Origin: Streptococcus peroris ATCC 700780
Lineage (GTDB): Bacteria > Bacillota > Bacilli > Lactobacillales > Streptococcaceae
Assembly (NCBI RefSeq): GCF_000187585.1
Contig: NZ_GL732463.1
Coordinates: 1,509,943-1,573,942, forward strand
Direction of reading: 5' to 3'
DNA length: 64,000 bases
Part shown: one piece after another, positions 16,741 to 26,061 of the stretch
How positions within the stretch are numbered: position 1 is the first letter of the stretch
Layout: each line of letters starts with the position of its first letter
Made by a program: the position numbers and the translations under genes
Notes under the pieces: model-generated
Seen by the model: the letters and a program-made list of their open reading frames with translations, nothing else
Told to the model about the DNA's origin: nothing
Database searches by the model: none

Positions 16741-18051
16741 ATGGCCTTACCAACTGTTGCCATCGTAGGACGTCCCAATGTTGGGAAATCAACCCTGTTT
16801 AACCGTATTGCAGGGGAACGCATCTCAATCGTAGAAGATGTCGAAGGAGTAACACGAGACCGTATCTATGCTACTGGTGAATGGCTCAACCGTTCTTTCA
16901 GTATGATTGATACTGGAGGGATTGATGATGTTGATGCTCCGTTTATGGAACAAATCAAGCACCAGGCAGAGATTGCCATGGAAGAAGCTGATGTTATTGT
17001 CTTTGTGGTTTCTGGGAAAGAAGGAATCACGGATGCAGACGAATACGTGGCTCGTAAACTCTATAAAACTCATAAACCTGTCATCCTTGCGGTCAACAAA
17101 GTGGACAACCCAGAGATGCGTAATGAAATTTATGATTTTTATGCACTAGGTTTGGGTGAACCCCTGCCAATTTCATCTGTGCACGGGATTGGTACAGGTG
17201 ATGTGTTAGACGCCATCGTCGAGAATCTCCCACAGGAATTCGAAGAAGAAAATCCAGATGTCATTAAATTTAGTTTGATTGGTCGCCCAAATGTCGGAAA
17301 ATCGAGCTTGATCAATGCCATTTTGGGAGAAGACCGCGTCATTGCCAGTCCTGTAGCTGGTACAACTCGTGATGCCATTGATACGCATTTTACAGATGCT
17401 GACGGCCAAGAATTTACTATGATTGATACTGCTGGTATGCGTAAATCTGGTAAAGTCTATGAAAATACTGAGAAATACTCTGTTATGCGTGCCATGCGTG
17501 CTATTGACCGTTCAGATGTAGTCTTGATGGTCCTCAATGCCGAAGAAGGGATTCGTGAGTATGACAAACGTATCGCCGGATTTGCTCACGAAGCCGGTAA
17601 AGGAATGATCATCGTAGTTAACAAGTGGGATACTCTTGAGAAAGATAACCACACTATGAAAAACTGGGAAGACGACATCCGTGAGCAGTTTCAGTATCTG
17701 CCTTACGCACCGATTATCTTTGTATCAGCTTTGACCAAGCAGCGTCTTCACAAGTTGCCTGAGATGATTAAGCAAATCAGCGAGAGTCAAAATACCCGTA
17801 TTCCATCAGCTGTCTTGAATGACGTGATTATGGATGCTATTGCTATCAACCCTACGCCGACAGACAAAGGGAAACGCCTCAAGATTTTCTATGCGACTCA
17901 AGTGGCAACCAAACCACCAACCTTTGTCATCTTTGTCAACGAAGAAGAACTGATGCACTTCTCTTACTTGCGTTTCTTGGAAAATCAAATCCGCAAGGCC
18001 TTTGTCTTTGAAGGGACCCCAATCCATCTCATTGCAAGAAAGCGAAAATAG
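16741..18051 (+). CDS. der: Ribosome assembly GTPase Der (EngA)
   Basis: A 436-residue GTPase with two tandem G domains: GRPNVGKST from residue 10 and GRPNVGKSS from residue 181, each followed by its DTGG/DTAG and NKVD/NKWD motifs. A KH-like domain forms the C-terminus. Der is needed for 50S subunit maturation. A hairpin terminator closes the nrdR-to-der run. Confidence 0.97.
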   Translation: MALPTVAIVGRPNVGKSTLFNRIAGERISIVEDVEGVTRDRIYATGEWLNRSFSMIDTGGIDDVDAPFMEQIKHQAEIAMEEADVIVFVVSGKEGITDADEYVARKLYKTHKPVILAVNKVDNPEMRNEIYDFYALGLGEPLPISSVHGIGTGDVLDAIVENLPQEFEEENPDVIKFSLIGRPNVGKSSLINAILGEDRVIASPVAGTTRDAIDTHFTDADGQEFTMIDTAGMRKSGKVYENTEKYSVMRAMRAIDRSDVVLMVLNAEEGIREYDKRIAGFAHEAGKGMIIVVNKWDTLEKDNHTMKNWEDDIREQFQYLPYAPIIFVSALTKQRLHKLPEMIKQISESQNTRIPSAVLNDVIMDAIAINPTPTDKGKRLKIFYATQVATKPPTFVIFVNEEELMHFSYLRFLENQIRKAFVFEGTPIHLIARKRK

Positions 18052-18065
18052 AATGATAAACGAAT

Positions 18066-18091
18066 AAGAAGGATATCAAGCCTTCTTTTTT
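18066..18091 (+). terminator. Terminator after der
   Basis: AAGAAGG and CCTTCTT with an eight-base loop, followed by Ts, 15 bases after the der stop codon. Confidence 0.85.
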
Positions 18092-18245
18092 GTAAATAGC
18101 ATTAAGAGAATAGAGCTAACATTGTCATCAAATGAACATGGTTTTCTGAACTCTTGTCATAATTTTGTAATGAAAATGTACTTTCTTTGTAAAATTCAAA
18201 ATGCTATAATGCTCTAAACAATTTTCCTTGTACAAGGAGGTTATG

Positions 18246-19070
18246 ATGAAAAAAGATAGATTGTTAAAGAATCGTTTCTGGGTGCATCTACTTGGCCTGC
18301 TGATGGCATTTTTCTTCCTATCAGCATTCACAGCACCTGAAAAACCAGACTATGGTATCTATGATCCAAATCATTATTTGACAGAGGAAACCATTACTCA
18401 AATTCGTGATTTGAATGAAGCCAATAGTAAAAAAGCAGAAAAGCTTCAAATAGGTGTCTATATCGTAGACAGTTTGGAAGGTGAAAGCATCGAAACAGTG
18501 GCTAATGAAACAGCCAGAGCTTGGAAGATAGGCTATTCAGGAGATAATTTTGGGAGCCTCATTGTAGTAGCCGTTCAAGATCGCAAATCACGGATTGAAA
18601 CCAGTAACAATACAGCTGTTAGGATAACAGACTATCAAACCAAGCAGTTATTGGCAGCTAGTCGTACGGATTTTAAAAATGGGGATTATAGTAAAGGAAT
18701 TTTAGCGATTACCAAAGGATTGGATAACCAGTTTTATAAAGGAACTGGAACTCTTCCGTCTGATGAATCCTCTAAAATCAAACGTTATTCTGAAAACATC
18801 AATGGTATATATACTAATCGAGATAGAAGTAGCTCATCGAATCGCCATCAGAAAAAAGATCCCATAAAAGATTTCTTTAGCTTCGCGGTGGTGATCTATT
18901 TCATTGGAGTTATAATTGCCATTATTAGAGGTGGAGGCTCATCTGGGGGTGGCTGGTGGTTCAGTGACTCATCCGATTCAGATTCGTCTTGGTCCGATTC
19001 AGGCTCAGATTCTTCTAGTGACTGGGACGGCGGTGGCTTTGATGGTGGTGGTTCATCTGATGATTGGTAA
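18246..19070 (+). CDS. TPM domain protein, membrane anchored
   Basis: A 274-residue protein with an N-terminal signal-like hydrophobic stretch (HLLGLLMAFFFLSAF), an extracytoplasmic TPM domain (YGIYDPNHYLTEETITQI ... KLQIGVYIVDSL), a transmembrane segment near residue 218 and a Gly/Ser/Asp-rich tail ending in DGGGSSDDW. This is the YgcG/TPM layout. AAGGAGG precedes two ATGs; I choose the second (18246) for better spacing. It lies just before a LemA gene, a common pairing of unknown function. Confidence 0.85.
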   Translation: MKKDRLLKNRFWVHLLGLLMAFFFLSAFTAPEKPDYGIYDPNHYLTEETITQIRDLNEANSKKAEKLQIGVYIVDSLEGESIETVANETARAWKIGYSGDNFGSLIVVAVQDRKSRIETSNNTAVRITDYQTKQLLAASRTDFKNGDYSKGILAITKGLDNQFYKGTGTLPSDESSKIKRYSENINGIYTNRDRSSSSNRHQKKDPIKDFFSFAVVIYFIGVIIAIIRGGGSSGGGWWFSDSSDSDSSWSDSGSDSSSDWDGGGFDGGGSSDDW

Positions 19071-19109
19071 TGTTCGTATGAAATTTAAAGAAATAAGTAG
19101 GTTTAAGAA

Positions 19110-19703
19110 ATGAAAAATAAAGGAATTATTTATGTATTAAGCATTTTACTGGCTATTATTTTATTAGGTGGTTGCTCTGTAGTAGGTACTTATAACGGTC
19201 TTGTATCAGAGCAAACCAAGGTTGAACAAGCACAAGCAGATGTGGCGACAGCCCTTCAACGCCGTTCAGACTTGATTGGAAATCTGGTAGAGTCTGTAAA
19301 AGGGCAGATGAACCATGAGACAGAAGTCTTTACCCAGATTGCAGCGGCGCGAGCAAAAATTGGAAATGGCTCAGTGACCTCAAAGGAAAATCAAGAGGCC
19401 CAAGGAGAGTTGAGTTCAGCTATTTCACGCCTGCTTGTGTTGACGGAGAACTATCCTGAGCTTAAGAGCAATCAAAATGTGGAACAACTCATGACGGAGT
19501 TAGCTGGAAGCGAAAATCGTATTTTTGTAGCTCGAAAAGATTATAACAAAGTGGCTACTGCATACAATCAAAAACTAAGAAGCTTCCCAACTGTTCTCTT
19601 TGCCAATATGATGAACTTTAAAGAGGCAGAAACCTTCAAAGAAAGCGAAGAAGCCAAGATAGCTCCAAAGGTAGACTTTAGTCATTCTACAACAAAAGAA
19701 TAG
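19110..19703 (+). CDS. LemA family protein
   Basis: A 197-residue protein with an N-terminal membrane segment and the LemA hallmarks YNGLVSEQTKVEQAQADV, RRSDLIGNLVESVKG and a helical hairpin body. The end of the hydrophobic segment, ILLGGC with Cys22, resembles a lipobox, so it may be a lipoprotein instead of an uncleaved anchor. It follows the TPM gene by 39 bases and is closed by a terminator. The family's role is not settled. Confidence 0.9.
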   Translation: MKNKGIIYVLSILLAIILLGGCSVVGTYNGLVSEQTKVEQAQADVATALQRRSDLIGNLVESVKGQMNHETEVFTQIAAARAKIGNGSVTSKENQEAQGELSSAISRLLVLTENYPELKSNQNVEQLMTELAGSENRIFVARKDYNKVATAYNQKLRSFPTVLFANMMNFKEAETFKESEEAKIAPKVDFSHSTTKE

Positions 19704-19754
19704 GCTCGACATTTCTAAAAGAAAATCGATAACCAAAATAGTTTGATTAGTGAT

Positions 19755-19784
19755 AAAAAAGAGGCTTTTAATGAGCCTCTTTTA
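19755..19784 (+). terminator. Terminator after the LemA gene
   Basis: AAAAAGAGGCT and AGCCTCTTTT around a short loop, about 50 bases after the stop codon. Confidence 0.88.
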
Positions 19785-19880
19785 GCTTGTATAAACACGG
19801 ATTCTTTCTTGAAAAAACTTGGCAAATATGCTACAATAAAAAGAACATTCTAAAAACCAGGATTTAAAGTAAGGAAAAAA

Positions 19881-22394
19881 ATGGCAAATTTACTAAAAAC
19901 AATTATCGAAAATGATAAAGGGGAACTTCGTCGCTTAGAAAAGATGGCTGATAAAGTCCTCAAATACGAAGATGAAATGGCTGCCTTGTCAGATGAACAA
20001 TTGCAAGCAAAGACCGAGGAGTTCAAACAACGTTATCAAAATGGAGAATCTCTTGACTCTTTGCTATACGAGGCATTCGCTGTTGTTCGTGAAGGTGCTA
20101 AGCGTGTCCTAGGCCTCTTCCCATACAAGGTTCAGGTTATGGGTGGGATTGTTCTCCACCACGGTGACGTTCCAGAGATGCGTACGGGTGAAGGAAAAAC
20201 CTTGACAGCAACGATGCCGGTTTATCTAAATGCTCTTTCAGGTAAGGGTGTCCACGTAGTTACTGTCAACGAATACCTTACAGAACGTGACGCGACTGAG
20301 ATGGGAGAATTGTACTCATGGCTTGGCTTATCAGTTGGGATCAACTTAGCTGCCAAATCTCCGATGGAGAAAAAAGAAGCTTATGAGTGTGATATTACGT
20401 ACTCAACTAACTCAGAAATTGGTTTTGACTATCTGCGTGATAACATGGTTGTTCGTGCGGAGAACATGGTTCAACGCCCGCTCAATTATGCTTTGGTCGA
20501 TGAGGTCGACTCTATCCTGATTGATGAAGCCCGTACACCATTGATCGTTTCAGGAGCTAATGCAGTTGAAACGAGCCAACTCTATAATATGGCGGATAAC
20601 TTTGTGAAGTCCTTAGATAAGGATGACTACATCATCGATATTCAGTCTAAGACAATTGGTTTATCTGATTCAGGTATTGATAAGGCTGAGGAATACTTCA
20701 AGTTAGAGAACCTTTACGATATCGACAACGTGGCTCTTACTCACTATATCGACAACGCTCTTCGTGCCAACTACATCATGATTCTTGATATCGACTATGT
20801 GGTTAGCGAAGAACAGGAAATCTTGATTGTTGACCAATTTACAGGTCGTACTATGGAAGGTCGCCGTTATTCTGATGGTTTGCACCAAGCAATTGAAGCT
20901 AAAGAAGGTGTGCCAATCCAAGACGAAACCAAAACCTCAGCTTCTATTACCTACCAAAACCTCTTCCGTATGTATAAAAAATTGGCAGGTATGACGGGTA
21001 CTGGTAAAACAGAAGAAGAAGAATTCCGCGAAATCTACAACATCCGTGTTATTCCAATTCCTACTAACCGTCCAATCAAACGTATCGACCACTCAGACCT
21101 TCTCTATGCTAGTCTCGATGCAAAATTCAAGGCTGTCGTTGAAGATGTTAAAGCACGTTACCAAAAAGGTCAACCAGTCTTGGTAGGTACTGTTGCCGTT
21201 GAAACCAGTGCTCTACTTTCTAAGAAATTGGTTGAGGCAGGTGTGCCACATGAAGTATTGAATGCCAAAAACCACTATAGAGAAGCGCAAATCATCATGA
21301 ATGCGGGTCAACGTGGTGCGATTACTATCGCAACCAATATGGCCGGTCGTGGTACCGATATTAAGCTGGGTGAAGGTGTTCGTGAATTGGGTGGACTTTG
21401 TGTCATCGGTACAGAACGTCATGAGAGTCGTCGTATTGACAACCAGCTTCGTGGACGTTCAGGTCGTCAAGGTGACCCAGGAGAATCACAATTCTACTTG
21501 TCACTCGAAGATGAATTGATGAAACGTTTCGGTTCAGAACGCTTGAAGGGTGTCTTTGAACGTCTGAATATGTCTGATGAAGCGATTGAATCTCGTATGT
21601 TGACACGCCAAGTTGAAGCAGCTCAAAAACGTGTTGAAGGAAACAACTACGATACTCGTAAACAAGTCCTTCAATATGACGATGTCATGCGTGAACAACG
21701 TGAGATTATTTACGCACAACGTTATGATGTTATCACTGCAGATCGTGACTTGGCACCAGAAATTCATGCGATGATTCGTCGTACTATTGGTCGAATTGTG
21801 GATGGACATGTTCGTTCTAAACAGGATGAAAAACTCGAAGCAATCTTGAACTTTGCGAAGTACAACTTGCTTCCAGAAGATTCAATTTCACTTTCAGACT
21901 TAGAAGGCTTGTCAGACCAAGCTATTAAAGATGAACTGTACCAACGTGCATTGAAAGTCTACGATAGCCAAGTTGCTAAACTACGTGATGAAGAATCCGT
22001 AAAAGAATTCCAAAAAGTCTTGATTCTACGTGTTGTAGATAATAAGTGGACAGACCATATTGATGCCCTTGATCAGTTGCGTAATGCGGTTGGGCTTCGT
22101 GGTTATGCTCAAAACAACCCAGTTGTTGAGTATCAATCAGAAGGTTTCCGTATGTTTAATGATATGATTGGTTCCATTGAATTCGATGTGACTCGCTTGA
22201 TGATGAAAGCACAAATCCATGAACAAGAGCGTCCACAAACGGAACACCATATCAGTACGACAGCAACTAGAAATATTGCTTCGCAACAAAAAAATCTTCC
22301 AGCCGATTTGGACCTAAGTCAAGTGAAACGCAATGACTTGTGCCCATGTGGTTCTGGTAAGAAATTTAAAAATTGTCACGGTAAACAACGTTAA
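19881..22394 (+). CDS. secA: Preprotein translocase ATPase SecA
   Basis: A full-length 837-residue SecA, the motor of the Sec export pathway. Walker [12 protein letters not shown] is near residue 100, the [13 protein letters not shown]alker B near 210, and the second helicase half contains [13 protein letters not shown]. The C-terminus has the zinc-binding [14 protein letters not shown] that contacts SecB-like partners and lipids. A TACAAT box about 50 bases upstream serves as its likely -10. Confidence 0.98.
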   Translation: MANLLKTIIENDKGELRRLEKMADKVLKYEDEMAALSDEQLQAKTEEFKQRYQNGESLDSLLYEAFAVVREGAKRVLGLFPYKVQVMGGIVLHHGDVPEMRTGEGKTLTATMPVYLNALSGKGVHVVTVNEYLTERDATEMGELYSWLGLSVGINLAAKSPMEKKEAYECDITYSTNSEIGFDYLRDNMVVRAENMVQRPLNYALVDEVDSILIDEARTPLIVSGANAVETSQLYNMADNFVKSLDKDDYIIDIQSKTIGLSDSGIDKAEEYFKLENLYDIDNVALTHYIDNALRANYIMILDIDYVVSEEQEILIVDQFTGRTMEGRRYSDGLHQAIEAKEGVPIQDETKTSASITYQNLFRMYKKLAGMTGTGKTEEEEFREIYNIRVIPIPTNRPIKRIDHSDLLYASLDAKFKAVVEDVKARYQKGQPVLVGTVAVETSALLSKKLVEAGVPHEVLNAKNHYREAQIIMNAGQRGAITIATNMAGRGTDIKLGEGVRELGGLCVIGTERHESRRIDNQLRGRSGRQGDPGESQFYLSLEDELMKRFGSERLKGVFERLNMSDEAIESRMLTRQVEAAQKRVEGNNYDTRKQVLQYDDVMREQREIIYAQRYDVITADRDLAPEIHAMIRRTIGRIVDGHVRSKQDEKLEAILNFAKYNLLPEDSISLSDLEGLSDQAIKDELYQRALKVYDSQVAKLRDEESVKEFQKVLILRVVDNKWTDHIDALDQLRNAVGLRGYAQNNPVVEYQSEGFRMFNDMIGSIEFDVTRLMMKAQIHEQERPQTEHHISTTATRNIASQQKNLPADLDLSQVKRNDLCPCGSGKKFKNCHGKQR

Positions 22395-22408
22395 GAATGA
22401 TAATTTTC

Positions 22409-22457
22409 AGGCGGATGCCTAGTGAAAAGTGAATTTTCGCTTGGCGTCCGTTTGCCT
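22409..22457 (+). promoter_or_regulatory. Long imperfect hairpin between secA and the first DAHP synthase gene
   Basis: AGGC, CGGATGCC, AG and GAAAA on the left pair in order with TTTTC, CT, GGCGTCCG and GCCT on the right, with single-base bulges and a GTGAA loop. There is no T run after it, so it is not a standard terminator. It ends five bases before the AAGGAG of the next gene and could affect translation, mRNA processing or stability. Confidence 0.6.
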
Positions 22458-22474
22458 TTACAAGGAGTTGAATG

Positions 22475-23506
22475 ATGGTATTTACAGCAAAAAGCCCTAA
22501 AATTAATATTGATGAAGTTCGTAGTTTGTCTAAATTAGAAGGACAGGCCCTTACCAACAAGCTACAACGTGATCAAGAACTTGAAGCGATTATTCGTGGG
22601 GAAGATCAACGTATTTTGTTGGTAATTGGTCCTTGTTCATCTGATAATGAAGAGGCAGTTCTAGAGTATGCTAAGCGTTTAGCTAAACTGCAAGAAGAAG
22701 TCAAAGACCGCGTCTTTATAGTGATGCGTGTTTATACAGCCAAGCCTCGTACAAATGGTGATGGTTATAAGGGTTTGATTCACCAACCAAATGCCAAAGA
22801 AGCACCTAGTCTTATCAATGGTATCAAGGCAGTTCGTCATTTGCATTATCGCGTCATTTCTGAAACAGGAATGACAACAGCAGATGAAATGTTGTACCCA
22901 GAGAATCTTCCTTTGGTAGATGATTTGATTTCTTATATGGCAGTTGGAGCTCGTTCAGTTGAAGATCAACAACACCGTTTTGTAGCGAGTGGAGCAGATT
23001 TCCCAACAGGATTTAAAAATCCAACATCAGGAAATCTTAATGTGATGTTCAATGGTATTTATGCTGCTCAAAACAAGCAAAGTTTCCTTTTCTTGGGAAA
23101 AGAAGTCGAAACGACTGGAAATCCTCTTTCCCATGCCATTCTTCGTGGTGCCCTCAATGAATACGGGAAAAACATTCCTAACTATTACTACGATAATTTG
23201 ATGGATACCATTGCCCAATATGAAAAGATGGGCCTTGAAAATCCTTTTATCATCATTGATACCAACCACGATAACTCAGGGAAACAGTACATGGAACAAA
23301 TTCGTATCGTTCGCCAAACTTTGATTAACCGTGACTGGAATGAGAAGATTAAAAAATATGTTCGTGGTTTCATGATTGAGTCTTATCTAGAAGACGGTCG
23401 TCAAAATGAGCCAGAGGTCTTTGGAAAATCTATCACCGATCCGTGCTTAGGTTGGGAACATACAGAAGCTCTTGTTCGCGAAATCTACCAAAGACTAGGA
23501 GAATAG
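22475..23506 (+). CDS. aroG: 3-deoxy-7-phosphoheptulonate (DAHP) synthase, copy 1
   Basis: A 343-residue class I (AroF/G/H type) DAHP synthase, which condenses phosphoenolpyruvate and erythrose 4-phosphate at the entry to aromatic synthesis. Family blocks include LLVIGPCSSDN, YTAKPRTNGDGYKG, GARSVEDQQHRFVASG and the metal-binding IDTNHDNSGKQ. AAGGAG precedes two ATGs; I choose the second at 22475. The next gene is a close paralogue, beginning one base after this stop codon. Confidence 0.95.
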   Translation: MVFTAKSPKINIDEVRSLSKLEGQALTNKLQRDQELEAIIRGEDQRILLVIGPCSSDNEEAVLEYAKRLAKLQEEVKDRVFIVMRVYTAKPRTNGDGYKGLIHQPNAKEAPSLINGIKAVRHLHYRVISETGMTTADEMLYPENLPLVDDLISYMAVGARSVEDQQHRFVASGADFPTGFKNPTSGNLNVMFNGIYAAQNKQSFLFLGKEVETTGNPLSHAILRGALNEYGKNIPNYYYDNLMDTIAQYEKMGLENPFIIIDTNHDNSGKQYMEQIRIVRQTLINRDWNEKIKKYVRGFMIESYLEDGRQNEPEVFGKSITDPCLGWEHTEALVREIYQRLGE

Positions 23507-23507
23507 T

Positions 23508-24539
23508 ATGGCATTTATCGAGAAAGGTCAAGAAATCGATATTGAAGCGATTAAGGCAGAAACACAACTATCTGCAGCGGCCCTGCAACATAAGGAAAGT
23601 CGTGATCAGGAACTAGCAGATATCCTTTCAGGAAAGGATGACCGCATCTTGTTGGTCATTGGTCCTTGTTCGTCTGATAATGAGGAAGCAGTGCTTGAGT
23701 ATGCACGTCGTTTAGCAGACTTGCAGAAAAAAGTTGCGGATAAGATTTTCATGGTCATGCGTGTGTATACAGCAAAGCCACGCACCAATGGAGATGGCTA
23801 CAAGGGTTTGGTTCATCAGCCAGATACTTCAAAAGCTCCAAGTTTGATCAATGGATTGCAGGCTGTTCGTCAGCTTCATTATCGAGTGATTACAAAAACA
23901 GGATTGACCACAGCGGATGAAATGCTTTATCCCTCCAATTTAGTCTTAGTTGATGATTTGGTGAGCTATCATGCGGTGGGTGCACGTTCAGTAGAAGATC
24001 AAGAACACCGTTTTGTAGCTTCAGGAATTGATGCACCAGTGGGGATGAAGAACCCAACATCTGGAAATCTGTCTGTTATGTTTAATGCTATCTATGCTGC
24101 ACAAAACAAACAAACCTTTCTCTTTCATGGGCAAGAAGTTGAAACTTCAGGAAATCCCTTGGCTCACGTTATCTTGCGTGGAGCAATGAATGAATATGGG
24201 AAGAATGAACCTAACTTCTACTATGAAACTATCTTGGATGCCATTAGCCGTTACGAGTCTATGGGCCTTGAAAATCCTTTTATCATGATTGATACCAATC
24301 ATGATAATTCAGGAAAGCAATATATGGAGCAAATTCGAATTGTTCGCCAAACACTTCTAAACCGTGATTGGAATGAAAAGATCAAGAAAACAGTTCGAGG
24401 CTTCATGATTGAATCCTACTTGGCAGATGGTCGCCAAAATCAACCAGAACTCTTTGGTTGTTCCATTACAGACCCATGTCTAGGATGGGAAAATACAGTA
24501 GCTTTAGTAGAAGAAATCTATTCTACCTTAACAAAATAA
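23508..24539 (+). CDS. aroG: 3-deoxy-7-phosphoheptulonate (DAHP) synthase, copy 2
   Basis: A second 343-residue DAHP synthase with the same motifs and long identical blocks to copy 1. Most differences lie in the first 30 residues and in scattered surface positions such as IDAPVGMK instead of ADFPTGFK. The N-terminal region carries allosteric sites in this family, so the copies may respond to different aromatic amino acids; this is inference. A hairpin follows before acpS. Confidence 0.95.
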   Translation: MAFIEKGQEIDIEAIKAETQLSAAALQHKESRDQELADILSGKDDRILLVIGPCSSDNEEAVLEYARRLADLQKKVADKIFMVMRVYTAKPRTNGDGYKGLVHQPDTSKAPSLINGLQAVRQLHYRVITKTGLTTADEMLYPSNLVLVDDLVSYHAVGARSVEDQEHRFVASGIDAPVGMKNPTSGNLSVMFNAIYAAQNKQTFLFHGQEVETSGNPLAHVILRGAMNEYGKNEPNFYYETILDAISRYESMGLENPFIMIDTNHDNSGKQYMEQIRIVRQTLLNRDWNEKIKKTVRGFMIESYLADGRQNQPELFGCSITDPCLGWENTVALVEEIYSTLTK

Positions 24540-24550
24540 GTGAAAAGGAT

Positions 24551-24577
24551 GGAGTTGGGGGTATCTCAACTCCTTTT
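24551..24577 (+). terminator. Attenuating hairpin between DAHP synthase copy 2 and acpS
   Basis: GGAGTTGGG and CTCAACTCC pair around a short loop and are followed by TTTTG. It starts 12 bases after the upstream stop codon and ends eight bases before the acpS ATG. With a short T run it would give partial read-through, and it also occupies the acpS ribosome binding region, where no separate Shine-Dalgarno is seen. Confidence 0.65.
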
Positions 24578-24584
24578 GATAAAA

Positions 24585-24947
24585 ATGATAGTTGGACACG
24601 GAATTGATATTGAAGCATTAGCTTCTATACAAAATGCAGTTGAAAAAAGAGAAGGCTTTGCACAGCGTGTCTTGACAGACAAGGAAATGGAGCGTTTTGC
24701 CAGTCTCAAAGGTCGTAGACAGATAGAGTATTTGGCTGGTCGTTGGTCAGCTAAAGAAGCTTTTTCAAAGGCTATGGGGACGGGAATTGGGAAGCTCGGA
24801 TTTCAGGATTTGGAAGTTTTGAACAATGAGAGAGGAGCTCCCTACTTCAGCAAATCTCCGTTTTCAGGAAAAGTTTGGCTGTCTATCAGCCATACAGATC
24901 AGTTTGTGACAGCGAGTGTTATTTTGGAGGAAAATCATGAAAACTAG
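24585..24947 (+). CDS. acpS: Holo-(acyl carrier protein) synthase AcpS
   Basis: A 120-residue phosphopantetheinyl transferase. [12 protein letters not shown] gives the metal-binding Asp and [16 protein letters not shown] the second conserved block, with LSISHT near the C-terminus. It transfers phosphopantetheine from CoA to acyl carrier protein. I use the ATG at 24585; the longer frame runs through the upstream hairpin. It overlaps alr by 11 bases, the usual acpS-alr coupling. Confidence 0.95.
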   Translation: MIVGHGIDIEALASIQNAVEKREGFAQRVLTDKEMERFASLKGRRQIEYLAGRWSAKEAFSKAMGTGIGKLGFQDLEVLNNERGAPYFSKSPFSGKVWLSISHTDQFVTASVILEENHEN

Positions 24948-26040
24948 TCCACATAGACCAACCAAAGCCTTCATTGACTTAGGTGCTATTCGCTACAATA
25001 TTCAACAAATGGGAGCGCATATCCCACAAGGAACTCTTAAATGGGCGGTTGTGAAGGCTAATGCATACGGACACGGAGCCGTGGCAGTTGCGACAGCAAT
25101 TCAGAATGATGTAGATGGCTTTTGCGTTTCCAATATCGATGAAGCGCTAGAACTACGTCAGGCGGGTATTGATCAGAGAATTCTGATTTTAGGAGTGACA
25201 GAAGTTGCGTCTATTGATTTGGCAAAAAAATATAACATCACCCTAGCAGTTGCGGGGCTTGAATGGATTCAGCAATTGTTGGCTGAAGAGCCTGATCTTT
25301 CAGGTTTGAATGTCCATTTGAAGATTGATTCAGGAATGGGGAGAATTGGCTTTAGAGAAAGTCGCGATGCTGAGCAAGCCCAAGCTTTACTGAAAGAGCA
25401 TGGTGCTTCTGTTGAGGGGATTTTTACCCATTTTGCAACAGCAGATGAAGAATCTGATATCTATTTTTACAAGCAATTAAACCGTTTTAAAGAAATTCTT
25501 TCAGAATTAAAAGACCGACCAGATCTTGTCCATGCTAGTAACTCTGCAACGACTTTATGGCATACCGATACGATTTTCAACGCTGTTCGGATGGGAGATG
25601 CCATGTATGGTCTCAATCCAAGTGGACAAGTTCTCACTTTGCCCTATGAATTGAAACCAGCCTTGTCCTTGGAGTCTGCTCTTGTCCATGTTAAGAAAGT
25701 TCCTACTGGTGCTTGTATGGGTTATGGGGCAACCTATCAGGCTGATTCCGAGCAGGTCATTGCGACAGTGCCAATCGGCTATGCTGATGGTTGGACACGA
25801 GATATGCAGAATTTCTCAGTCTTAGTAGATGGACAAGCTTGTCCGATTGTCGGTCGAGTTTCCATGGATCAGATTACCATTCGCTTGCCGAAAGTTTATC
25901 CTATAGGAACCAAGGTAACCTTGATTGGTTCAAATGGTGATCAAGAAATTACTGCAACAGATGTAGCAGTTTACCGAGGAACGATCAATTATGAAGTGGT
26001 TTGCCTCCTTAGTGATCGGATTCCTAGAGAATACCATTAA
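24937..26040 (+). CDS. alr: Alanine racemase
   Basis: A 367-residue PLP enzyme making D-alanine for peptidoglycan. [10 protein letters not shown] carries the PLP lysine (Lys40) and the second catalytic Tyr lies in [11 protein letters not shown]. The start at 24937 follows GGAGG and lies inside the end of acpS. The following gene recG starts 21 bases later. Confidence 0.97.
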   Translation: MKTSPHRPTKAFIDLGAIRYNIQQMGAHIPQGTLKWAVVKANAYGHGAVAVATAIQNDVDGFCVSNIDEALELRQAGIDQRILILGVTEVASIDLAKKYNITLAVAGLEWIQQLLAEEPDLSGLNVHLKIDSGMGRIGFRESRDAEQAQALLKEHGASVEGIFTHFATADEESDIYFYKQLNRFKEILSELKDRPDLVHASNSATTLWHTDTIFNAVRMGDAMYGLNPSGQVLTLPYELKPALSLESALVHVKKVPTGACMGYGATYQADSEQVIATVPIGYADGWTRDMQNFSVLVDGQACPIVGRVSMDQITIRLPKVYPIGTKVTLIGSNGDQEITATDVAVYRGTINYEVVCLLSDRIPREYH

Positions 26041-26061
26041 AAATAAGGAAAGGAGAGTAGC

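Noticed and set aside
22395..22474. T-box leader before the DAHP synthase gene
   Set aside because: Too short, with no T-box sequence and no terminator T run; only a single long hairpin is present.
24540..24584. Extended acpS N-terminus from the GTG at 24540
   Set aside because: It would be coded by the hairpin and adds 15 residues before the conserved IVGHGIDIE start of AcpS.
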